The notes under the pieces: generated by a model | What the model was told of the DNA's origin: nothing | The model's database searches: none | The model's input: only the letters and a program-made list of their open reading frames with translations | Position numbers and translations under genes: made by a program | Shown: piece after piece, positions 53,744-62,032 of the stretch | Numbering within the stretch: position 1 is the stretch's first letter | Layout of the letters: the number at the start of each line of letters is the position of its first letter | Source of the DNA: Dokdonia sp. Dokd-P16 | GTDB lineage: Bacteria; Bacteroidota; Bacteroidia; Flavobacteriales; Flavobacteriaceae | Assembly (NCBI RefSeq): GCF_003095655.1 | Contig: NZ_CP029151.1 | Span: forward strand, 1,983,001 to 2,047,000 | Length of the DNA: 64,000 nucleotides | Direction: 5' to 3'

Positions 53744-55387
53744 TTAAAAAATGAGGTAGGTACTTAATACTAGTAATACGATTAATGCGCCTACGATGTA
53801 TGCATATTTCCAAGGAGTAGTATCTATCGCGTCTGTTTGTTTTGGAACATATATATCTGTTTTAGGTTTAATCGCTCCTACGACAAGCATAATGATCACA
53901 TTCACTACAAATAAAATTCCCATGACATGTAAAAAGTGAGGAAAAGCCTCCGCTTTTATGATTGCGAGTTGTGCAGCATCTGTTATGCCATTTGCATCTG
54001 CCTCTGCAAGGGCAGTTGCTTGATAGCTAGGTCTCATAAATATGGTACATACGTACATAATTACACCAGCTATTAAAACAATTTTTGCACCGATGGCGGG
54101 TACTTTTTTTGTGACTATACCTACAAGTACTACTGCAAGGATAGGAACACTAAGACTTCCTAAGGCTTGCTGGATGTAATCAAATAACCCTGCAGGTGCA
54201 TTTGCTATAAACGGGGCAATTATCATTGCGATAATAGCAACAGCAACTCCAAAAAGCTTTCCAGCCTTTACCGCTTTATGCTCTGACGCCTCACGGTTAA
54301 AGAATTTTTTATAAAGATCAAACCCGAAGAGTGTTGCGCTACTATTAAGTAGACTATTGAATGAACTCAAAACTGCTCCAAATAATACCGCCGCAAAAAA
54401 ACCAACAAGCGCTGGAGGTAGCACCTCTTTTACAAGTTCTGGGTAAGCTTTATCTGCCGAGCTTAAGTCTCCTTCAAACAGGTGCCAAGCTATGATACCT
54501 GGTAATACTACTATCACAGGTATTAAAAATTTTACAAAGGCAGCTAGCATCATTCCTTTTTGTCCTTCTTTGAGACTTTTTGCCCCAAAAACACGTTGTA
54601 AAATAGCTTGATTTGTACCCCAATAATACATTTGGGCAATCATCATCCCCGTAAAAATGGTCCCCACAGGAATAGATGATGTTACGTCTCCGGTAACGTC
54701 AAATTTATCTTGATTTTCTGTCCATAACTCGTTCAGACCAGCACCTACACTACCATCACCTATAATTTTTAATCCAAAGTATGGGATTAGTAATCCTCCT
54801 ATTAAGAGACCAACGGCATTTACTAAGTCTGATACGGCTACTGCCTTAAGACCTCCAAAAATCGCATATATAATTCCTATAACACCTATTGTCCACACAC
54901 AAAGCCAGATTACTGCTCCCTCAGACATACCTAGTAAAGTAGGTATGTCAAACATAGTGCTGAAGGCGAGCGATCCAGAGTAGAGGATAGTAGGCAGTAA
55001 TACGATACTAAAAGCGATAAGAAATAATACAGAGAGAATAGCTTTTGTGTTTTCATCAAAGCGTTCTTCTACAAATTCAGGAATCGTGGTGATTCCCTTA
55101 TGCATATATTTAGGTAGAAAATAAACTGCTGTAATTACCATTGCAATTGCTGCGAGTGTTTCCCATGCCATTACAAGTATTCCTTCTGAGAAAGCTTGAC
55201 CGTTAAGTCCAACAATTTGCTCTGCAGAGAGGTTTGTAAGTAATAATGATCCTGCAATTGTGAGTGCGCCTAGACTTCTACCACCTAGGTAGTAACCGTC
55301 TGCACTTTTTTCATCAGTACCACGTGTTTTCCACCAAGCGTATCCCGCTACAAGTAATGTAAATCCAAGAAATGAAATGAGTCCCAT
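53744..55387 (-). CDS. Sodium/solute symporter (SSS family)
   Basis: 547 residues with about 14 membrane helices. The SSS hallmarks are GGRSLGALTIAGSLLLTNLSAEQIVGL and GGLKAVAVSDLVNAVGLLIGG, as in SGLT-like sugar carriers. It takes up a solute, plausibly a sugar, with sodium. Between them the loop IPVGTIFTGMMIAQMYYWGTNQAILQR is also family-like. No neighbour fixes the substrate; galE on the same strand and the glycerol fusion upstream point to carbohydrate use. Length is normal. Confidence 0.88.
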   Translation of the reverse strand: MGLISFLGFTLLVAGYAWWKTRGTDEKSADGYYLGGRSLGALTIAGSLLLTNLSAEQIVGLNGQAFSEGILVMAWETLAAIAMVITAVYFLPKYMHKGITTIPEFVEERFDENTKAILSVLFLIAFSIVLLPTILYSGSLAFSTMFDIPTLLGMSEGAVIWLCVWTIGVIGIIYAIFGGLKAVAVSDLVNAVGLLIGGLLIPYFGLKIIGDGSVGAGLNELWTENQDKFDVTGDVTSSIPVGTIFTGMMIAQMYYWGTNQAILQRVFGAKSLKEGQKGMMLAAFVKFLIPVIVVLPGIIAWHLFEGDLSSADKAYPELVKEVLPPALVGFFAAVLFGAVLSSFNSLLNSSATLFGFDLYKKFFNREASEHKAVKAGKLFGVAVAIIAMIIAPFIANAPAGLFDYIQQALGSLSVPILAVVLVGIVTKKVPAIGAKIVLIAGVIMYVCTIFMRPSYQATALAEADANGITDAAQLAIIKAEAFPHFLHVMGILFVVNVIIMLVVGAIKPKTDIYVPKQTDAIDTTPWKYAYIVGALIVLLVLSTYLIF

Positions 55388-55521
55388 GTAATTAGGTATT
55401 TATTAGTATAGCATGTAAAATATGACTTTTTAATATAATATTATGAGTTCTATTACGAACCTTTTTACGATATCGTTTTCGCTAGTTTGTTAATGTGTGA
55501 TATTGCTTCAATGAGATAGTA

Positions 55522-58500
55522 TTACTCAAATTCCTCTTCATAATATTTACTAGCATCCTTTAAAAGAATGCGGAGGTATTCATTTTCCTGTAATACTCTC
55601 TTTTCATCCCAGCCTAAATATCTTATCATATCCTCTTGAACGAGGTCACGATATTGGTGCACAGAGTATATGTCAAAATATAATCTACCCGTACGTCGCA
55701 CAAAAAAGTCGGCAAGGCTGTTTGTCATCTCATGATGGATGCTGTACCATACTTCTGCACGTATTAAACGTTCTTCCGGATTTTCATTTAAGAAATAACT
55801 CATCTTGTCAATGATGGTATTGCTCTGCTTCCCGTATGTGGTTGCTAGGTACCAACTTTGATATTCATTTACAATCCCTACATTTTCAAGACGCTTCTTG
55901 ATCTCTTGTTGGTAAATATCTACTTCTACTGTGTTTTTCAAAGGCTCAGAGGTAAGCGGTATTTTTTCTGTGTATGATTTTACGAGGTGTGCTTTCTTTT
56001 TCTCCGGTACATCTTTAAGAACGCGATCTATAACTCGCTGCGCCATTTTACGATATCCAGTAAGTTTTCCGCCAGCAATAGAAATCAACCCTGTGTCAGA
56101 CACAAAAATCTCATCTTTACGACTCAATTCTGAAGGGTCTTTTCCATCTTCATGTATAAGAGGTCTTAGTCCAGCCCAGTTAGACTCTATATCGTCTATT
56201 GTAAGATTAACACTCGGGAACATATTATTAGTCGCATCAAGTAAATAGGTTGCATCATCTTGAGTAGCTACAACTCGGTTGAGGTTTCCGCTATAGTTCG
56301 TATCCGTCGTACCTACGTATGTTGATCTACCGCGAGGGATGGCAAAAATCATACGACCATCCGGCACATCAAAATAAATAGATTGAGTTAATGGAAAACG
56401 CTCTCTAGAAAATACAATGTGCACTCCTTTTGTAAGGTGTAAATACTTGTTATTCATGGAGTGGTCTTTCTTCCTTAAAAGATCAACCCAAGGTCCCGCA
56501 GCAGATACATAGTGCTGTGATTTAAGTTTAAAATTCCTTTGTGTATTGTGATCAAAACATTGTAAGCTTTTTATTTTTCCTTGCTCATCATATTTAAAGG
56601 TTTTCATCTCGCAGTAGTTAATAATAGTAGCGCCAAAACTGGCTGCTTTTTTTAATAACTCTACGGTAAGTCGTGCATCATCTGTGCGATACTCTGCATA
56701 ATAACCACCACCTATTAACTGGTCTTTGTTAAGTAAAGGTTCTCTAGTAGCAGTTTCTTCCCCACTTAACATTTTACGTTTATCATCACCTTCTACATTT
56801 GCAAGAAAGTCATAAACCTTTAGGCCTATTGCCGTCATCATTTTACCATAGGTGCCACCTTCTATAAGTGGAAGTAGCATTTTTTCCGGAACAACAAGGT
56901 GAGGAGCAAGGGTATGCAATATTGCTCGTTCACTTCCCGACTCTTGCACTAAGCCTATCTCCATTTGCTTAAGGTAACGTAGTCCACCATGTATAAGCTT
57001 TGTAGATTTATTACTGGTCCCAGATGCAAAATCATTCTTTTCTATAAGACACACATTCATACCACGAGAAGAAGCGTCAAGTGCAATCCCAGCTCCAGTA
57101 ACACCACCACCTATAACAATAAGATCAAATTTTTCTTTTTGAGCACGAGCTATCTGGCGCTGTCTATCTAGCACAGAGAAACGCATGGGGATATCTTCTT
57201 GCGTTGTGAGCATTTGGTTTGTAGTGCTCTTCGTGCGTGCTACGGCATTTTTCCAGCCGGTATATTTCTTGTTGCGCTCATATTCAGTGATTGTTGGTTC
57301 AAAAATGGAATCTACTTGACGTATTTTAGAAATATCTTTTTTGTTCCAAATCCCTGCTTGAATTCCAGCTAAAAAAGCAGCTCCTAGTGCAGTAACTTCT
57401 AGCATCTCTGGACGATCTACAGCTATGTTAAGAATATCTGATTGAAACTGCATGAGATAATTATTTGCAGTGGCTCCGCCATCTACTCTTAGCGCTTTCA
57501 TTTGCTTGCCAGAATCTTCAATCATAGCATCGAGAACATCTCGTGTTTGATAGGCAATCGCATCTACGGTAGCTTTTATAATATCGTCTTTGCCTGAGTC
57601 TAGTGTTAATCCATAAATAGCTCCTTTTGCATCCATGTCCCAGTAAGGTGCTCCTAATCCTGCAAAAGCAGGAACTACGTATAAATCATCTGTAGCTGCT
57701 GTATTCATACAGATATCTTCTGTGTCTCTTGCATGATCTATGAGGTCAAGTTTATCCCGTAACCATTGTACAGATGCGCCTCCCGCAAATATGGAACCTT
57801 CTAGAGCATATTTAACTTTGCCACCAGGTAAGCTAGCACATAAAGTGGTAAGCAGTCCATTTTTTGAGGTAACAGGTTTTTTTCCAGTATTCATAAGTAG
57901 GAAGCAACCAGTACCGTAGGTGTTTTTAGCTATTCCAGATTTATAGCCTCCTTGACCAAAAAGTGAAGCCTGTTGATCTCCAGCAACTCCACAAATAGGA
58001 ATGCTGTAACCGTCTAGAATGATATTTCCAAAATCTGAGGCGCTATTTTGAACTTTAGGTAGCATTGATTCTGGAATGTTTAATGCTTCTAGCATCTTTT
58101 CATCCCATTTTAAGTCTATAATGTTGTAGAGTAACGTTCGGCTGGCATTAGAGTGATCTGTTGCGTGTACAGCACCGTTGGTGAATTTCCAAATAAGCCA
58201 AGTGTCTATGGTTCCAAAGAGTAAATCGCCTTGTTGCGCTTTCGCGAAAGCGTTATCTACATTATCTAAGATCCACTTGACCTTAGTTCCAGAGAAGTAG
58301 GAATCTATAATCAGTCCCGTATTCTTATTTACATACTCTTCTAGATCTTGAGATTTTAATTGCTCACAGATAGCTTTAGTACGCTTATCTAGCCATACAA
58401 TTGCATTATATATGGGTTTTCCAGTATTCTTATCCCAGACTACGGTAGTCTCTCGCTGATTAGTAATGCCTATCGCAGCAATCTCGTCTATAGATATGTC

Positions 58501-58701
58501 AGACGATTCTATAACCTCTTTGAAGGTTGCTTGCTGTGCTTCAAAAATCTCTATAGGATCGTGTTCTACCCAGCCGTGTTGCGGGTAATGTTGCTTAAGT
58601 TCCTTTTGGGCAATGTTTTTTATGGTTCCTTGATGGTCAAATATGATAGCTCTCGTGCTTGTCGTACCTTGATCAAATGCAATGATATATTTCTTTTCCA
58701 T
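55522..58701 (-). CDS. glpK-glpD: Glycerol kinase / glycerol-3-phosphate dehydrogenase fusion (GlpK-GlpD)
   Basis: A single open frame of 1059 residues from ATG 58701 (MEKKYIIAF; an ATG 5 codons earlier is less typical). Residues are numbered from that earlier ATG at 58716. GlpK, about 6-500: [40 protein letters not shown] and [15 protein letters not shown]. GlpD, about 511-1064: the FAD motif [17 protein letters not shown] (531-547), [17 protein letters not shown], then the C-terminal domain. The linker is about ten residues ([11 protein letters not shown]), and an ATG at 57186 ([10 protein letters not shown]) is where a free GlpD would start. Together they turn glycerol into dihydroxyacetone phosphate. 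The iterated palindrome is read as AFAKA in the GlpK part. Confidence 0.9.
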   Translation of the reverse strand: MEKKYIIAFDQGTTSTRAIIFDHQGTIKNIAQKELKQHYPQHGWVEHDPIEIFEAQQATFKEVIESSDISIDEIAAIGITNQRETTVVWDKNTGKPIYNAIVWLDKRTKAICEQLKSQDLEEYVNKNTGLIIDSYFSGTKVKWILDNVDNAFAKAQQGDLLFGTIDTWLIWKFTNGAVHATDHSNASRTLLYNIIDLKWDEKMLEALNIPESMLPKVQNSASDFGNIILDGYSIPICGVAGDQQASLFGQGGYKSGIAKNTYGTGCFLLMNTGKKPVTSKNGLLTTLCASLPGGKVKYALEGSIFAGGASVQWLRDKLDLIDHARDTEDICMNTAATDDLYVVPAFAGLGAPYWDMDAKGAIYGLTLDSGKDDIIKATVDAIAYQTRDVLDAMIEDSGKQMKALRVDGGATANNYLMQFQSDILNIAVDRPEMLEVTALGAAFLAGIQAGIWNKKDISKIRQVDSIFEPTITEYERNKKYTGWKNAVARTKSTTNQMLTTQEDIPMRFSVLDRQRQIARAQKEKFDLIVIGGGVTGAGIALDASSRGMNVCLIEKNDFASGTSNKSTKLIHGGLRYLKQMEIGLVQESGSERAILHTLAPHLVVPEKMLLPLIEGGTYGKMMTAIGLKVYDFLANVEGDDKRKMLSGEETATREPLLNKDQLIGGGYYAEYRTDDARLTVELLKKAASFGATIINYCEMKTFKYDEQGKIKSLQCFDHNTQRNFKLKSQHYVSAAGPWVDLLRKKDHSMNNKYLHLTKGVHIVFSRERFPLTQSIYFDVPDGRMIFAIPRGRSTYVGTTDTNYSGNLNRVVATQDDATYLLDATNNMFPSVNLTIDDIESNWAGLRPLIHEDGKDPSELSRKDEIFVSDTGLISIAGGKLTGYRKMAQRVIDRVLKDVPEKKKAHLVKSYTEKIPLTSEPLKNTVEVDIYQQEIKKRLENVGIVNEYQSWYLATTYGKQSNTIIDKMSYFLNENPEERLIRAEVWYSIHHEMTNSLADFFVRRTGRLYFDIYSVHQYRDLVQEDMIRYLGWDEKRVLQENEYLRILLKDASKYYEEEFE
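58237..58252. repeat. Iterated palindrome copy 18 (in the glpK part)
   Basis: Perfect 16-mer read as AFAKA in [11 protein letters not shown]. Confidence 0.9.
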
Positions 58702-58811
58702 AGAGAGAAGCTTCATTTATGAAGTCGCCTAAAGTTAAGAATTACATCTTTAATTGATCTAGAGTTAATATTTAGAAAATCAAAAGTTATCTCTATTGAG
58801 AATCTTTGGGG

Positions 58812-60086
58812 TTAATTTTCTAAGAGATTTAATATTCGCTCCATTTTCATGCCTCTAGAACCTTTTATAAGTACGGTTGCGCCGGTTGGAATTTTGTTTG
58901 AGTACGCTTTCGCGAAAGCGTTATAATCTTCATAAACCTCTTGGTTCACATGAGGGGCCAAAGTGCCGAAGTCTGGACCTATTGCATACACCTGGTCAAT
59001 ACGAAGGTGATGCGCTAAATCTAACATCGCTTGATGCTCTGCTTTTGAAGTGACCCCTACTTCAAACATATTACCTATGAACGCAATGGTCGTAGTGGTT
59101 GTAGTCTTTAAGTTTTCTAGAGCTGCCGCCATGCTTGTAGGGTTTGCATTATATGCGTCTAGAATTATGCTATATGAATCTTTCTTTATGATTTGAGAGC
59201 GATTATTTGCAGGTATGTATTTTTCAATTCCTGACTTAACCTGATCAATAGATAGGTCAAAATAAGTACCCATCGCAATAGCTACGGCAATATTTGTATA
59301 GTTATAGATGCCTATGAGTTGGCTATTAATAGCAGTTTCCTTAAACGAGAGTTTGAGACTCTCAGACCCATTTACTAAGCTGATAGGGTAGTTACTTTCT
59401 GTAGAGCCAAATGTTTGTAAAGTAATGCCAGTAGCTTTTTCCACTTGTAGCTTGTCTGTGTCGTTTATAAAAGCCATTTCTTCATTATCTCTAAGGTAAT
59501 TATAAAGCTCACTTTTACCTTTTATAACACCTTCAAACCCTCCGAAACCTTCAAGGTGAGCTTTTCCAAAGTTTGTGATGTAGCCAAAGTTAGGTTGGGC
59601 AATCTCACATAGCATTGCAATTTCGCCTTGATGGTTTGCACCCATTTCTACAATGCCTATCTCTGTAGTGGTGTCCATAGATAAGAGGGTAAGCGGTACT
59701 CCTATGTGGTTGTTGAGGTTTCCTTTAGTAGCTACGGTTACGTACTTCTCAGAAAGGACTGCGTTTATAAGCTCCTTAGTAGTTGTTTTTCCATTACTTC
59801 CAGTAAGACCTATAATAGGTAAGTTGAGATAATTACGGTGGTAATTTGCTAGTTGTTGTAGTGTTTTAAGGGCGTTATCTACAAGAACAGTATAATCATC
59901 TTCATATTCCTTTTCATCAATCACTGCGAGCCTAGCGCCATCTAATAATGCTTGTTTTGCAAACTTGTTGCCATTAAAATTATCTCCTTTTAGAGAGATG
60001 TAAATCTGATTTTTTTGTAGAGATCTTGTGTCAGTACAAACTCCGTTACTGTTTAAAAAATGGAAGTGTAGCTCTGCAATGGTCAT
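58812..60086 (-). CDS. murF: UDP-N-acetylmuramoyl-tripeptide--D-alanyl-D-alanine ligase
   Basis: 424 residues. The ATP motif is IIGLTGSNGKTTTKELI (about 93-109). VEMGANHQGEIAMLC and ILDAYNANPTSMAAAL are MurF landmarks, with the N-terminal domain starting TIAELHFHFLNSNGVCTDTR. It joins D-Ala-D-Ala to the wall tripeptide precursor. It lies after gldJ on the same strand, a usual flavobacterial order, but a terminator stands between them. The iterated palindrome encodes AFAKA in EDYNAFAKAYSN. Confidence 0.94.
   Translation of the reverse strand: MTIAELHFHFLNSNGVCTDTRSLQKNQIYISLKGDNFNGNKFAKQALLDGARLAVIDEKEYEDDYTVLVDNALKTLQQLANYHRNYLNLPIIGLTGSNGKTTTKELINAVLSEKYVTVATKGNLNNHIGVPLTLLSMDTTTEIGIVEMGANHQGEIAMLCEIAQPNFGYITNFGKAHLEGFGGFEGVIKGKSELYNYLRDNEEMAFINDTDKLQVEKATGITLQTFGSTESNYPISLVNGSESLKLSFKETAINSQLIGIYNYTNIAVAIAMGTYFDLSIDQVKSGIEKYIPANNRSQIIKKDSYSIILDAYNANPTSMAAALENLKTTTTTTIAFIGNMFEVGVTSKAEHQAMLDLAHHLRIDQVYAIGPDFGTLAPHVNQEVYEDYNAFAKAYSNKIPTGATVLIKGSRGMKMERILNLLEN
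58905..58920. repeat. Iterated palindrome copy 19 (in murF)
   Basis: Perfect 16-mer read as AFAKA; its coding-strand left flank GATTATAA matches that of the copy at 27461. Confidence 0.9.
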
Positions 60087-60110
60087 AATGATAGTGAAGT
60101 TTTAATATGA

Positions 60111-60138
60111 AAAAAGCCCTCGTAAGAGGGCTTTTAAA
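60111..60138 (-). terminator. Terminator of gldJ
   Basis: Stem AAAAGCCCTC/GAGGGCTTTT on the minus strand with T run, 21 bases past the gldJ stop. Confidence 0.85.
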
Positions 60139-60158
60139 AATACTGTAAAAAGAGAATG

Positions 60159-61820
60159 TTATCTAGCTCTTTTACCTGTTTTTGATTTTGATCCCACCCT
60201 TGACATAGCACAACGGAAACCAATATCGTCTGAGGCCATTCCTTGTGGAAGGAATCTTCTTTGTGCTGGATCTAACCAGTATGCTCTATCTCTCCAAGAA
60301 CCTCCTTTGTAAACACGTACTTCGTCATTTACTAATGATGTTCTATTGTTAGACTCGTCATAACGACGGTCCATTTTTCCTGCGCTATCTCTCTCTACTT
60401 TATGTTGAGGAGCGTTGTACATATTTTTTCCTGAATCTGGATTATCTACATCTTCATTAAAAGATTCAAAATATCTTGTAGATCTTCTGTCACCATCTCT
60501 AAAGTTACGGTTGTCACTTGTAGAGAATTGTGTTCTTAAATAAGTCTCATCTTCATCTACAGGCACTTGAAGGATTTCTCCAGGTAAATCTCTAGCGATA
60601 ATACTTCCATTTGCTAGTGTGTCATATACAATAGAATCTACAGTAACGATTTTTACTTTACCATCTTCTCCTATAGCGTTTTTTGTATATACGTTACCTC
60701 TGTAGTAGTTAAAGTCGTTAAACTCATCATCCACAATAGGACGATAAACATCTGCAACCCACTCAGAAACGTTTCCAGCCATGTCGTAAACACCAAAATC
60801 GTTAGGCTCATAGCTTTTTACTTCTGCAGTAATATCTGCATTATCATCAGACCATCCAGCGATACCACCGTAATCTCCATCTGCTTGTTTAAAGTTTGCT
60901 AAATGATCTCCACGCGTGCGGCGATCTGAAGATCTTGTGTAAGATCCATCCCAAGGATATTTCTTACGACCACGGTATACATTGTAGCTTCTTAATTCTG
61001 TAAGACCAAGAGCTGCATATTCCCACTCTGCTTCTGTAGGTAGTCTGTACTTAGGAAGAAGTATTCCATCAGTACGTTGTACAAAAATATTTGTACTATC
61101 ATTTTGCTTCATACGACGTTCACTAGAACGACCACCTCTTGCAAGGCTATCGCTTCCACCATACGTAAGTGTTGGAGCATTTAAATAAGTTTCTGTGTCA
61201 AAAGTTGAACCAGCATCTACATCAAAACGAGCGCCTCTTGCAGTATAACCTTGTTCTTCTAGAATAAGTTCATTTACTCTGTTTGATCTCCAGTTTGCAT
61301 ATTCTACGGCTTGAATCCAGCTTACACCTACCACAGGGTAGTTTGCATATGCTGGGTGACGAAGGTAGTTTTCTGTCATAGTTTCATTAAAACCAAGACG
61401 ATTTCTCCATACTAACGTATCAGGTAGTGCACCTTTGTAAATGTTGCGGTAATTTTCTTCTTCTGGAGGAAATACTTTCTTTAAGTAATCTAGGTATTCT
61501 AGATACATTCCGTTAGTAACCTCAGTTTCATCTATATAAAAAGATTGGACGTGTTGCTGGTTTGGAGAGTTATTCCAGTCATGCATCACATCATCTTGTA
61601 CCTTACCCATGGTAAAAGTACCGCCTTCTACAAACACAAGACCAGGTCCAGTAGCCTGTTCTTCGTAGTCTGTTTTAAGCTTAAAACCTCCGTTTTTACC
61701 GTCGACTTTCCAGCCTGTTCCTCTAGAACTGTCTTTGTAATCGTTTGATTTGCTACAACTTGCGACTGTAATCGAAATCACGGCAAGTGCCAGCATTTTT
61801 AATGCAAAGTGTAGTTTCAT
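60159..61820 (-). CDS. gldJ: Gliding motility lipoprotein GldJ
   Basis: 553 residues. The lipobox is ITVASC (Cys22), and the SUMF1/formylglycine-generating-type fold follows: GPGLVFVEGGTFTMG, FYIDETEVTNGMYLEYLDY, YRLPTEAEWEYAA, YDMAGNVSEWVADVY and RVYKGGSWRDRAYW. The catalytic cysteines of true FGE are not kept, as expected in GldJ. It is an outer-membrane lipoprotein required for gliding and for the type IX secretion machine, forming helical tracks in Flavobacterium. The Arg/Lys-rich C-terminus is a region known to matter for GldJ. It diverges from porU; this neighbour pair is characteristic. Confidence 0.95.
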   Translation of the reverse strand: MKLHFALKMLALAVISITVASCSKSNDYKDSSRGTGWKVDGKNGGFKLKTDYEEQATGPGLVFVEGGTFTMGKVQDDVMHDWNNSPNQQHVQSFYIDETEVTNGMYLEYLDYLKKVFPPEEENYRNIYKGALPDTLVWRNRLGFNETMTENYLRHPAYANYPVVGVSWIQAVEYANWRSNRVNELILEEQGYTARGARFDVDAGSTFDTETYLNAPTLTYGGSDSLARGGRSSERRMKQNDSTNIFVQRTDGILLPKYRLPTEAEWEYAALGLTELRSYNVYRGRKKYPWDGSYTRSSDRRTRGDHLANFKQADGDYGGIAGWSDDNADITAEVKSYEPNDFGVYDMAGNVSEWVADVYRPIVDDEFNDFNYYRGNVYTKNAIGEDGKVKIVTVDSIVYDTLANGSIIARDLPGEILQVPVDEDETYLRTQFSTSDNRNFRDGDRRSTRYFESFNEDVDNPDSGKNMYNAPQHKVERDSAGKMDRRYDESNNRTSLVNDEVRVYKGGSWRDRAYWLDPAQRRFLPQGMASDDIGFRCAMSRVGSKSKTGKRAR

Positions 61821-61849
61821 AGGTAATTATGTTCAATGTATTTGGGATT

Positions 61850-61879
61850 GCAAGATAGTAATAACTCGTTAAAGTGCAA
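61850..61879 (-). promoter_or_regulatory. Promoter of gldJ
   Basis: On the minus strand TTG (61879-61877), a 19-base spacer, then TATCTTGC (61857-61850), one or two mismatches to TAnnTTTG; leader about 25 bases. Confidence 0.5.
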
Positions 61880-62032
61880 GCATTTTACGATGTCGAGCCC
61901 AAAAAAAATTCGTTGGTTATGGTTAACTCATTAGTAACGGCGCTATTTATTCTTTATTATTGTCTTAAGTAAAAAAACTACAGTACAACTATAAGTTAAT
62001 AATAAGCCACACAGGCTTTCGTTATCCTACTA

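Noticed and set aside
57184-58701. glpK and glpD as two overlapping genes
   Set aside because: No stop codon separates them in the given sequence, so they are called as one ORF; the internal ATG is noted only as a possibility.
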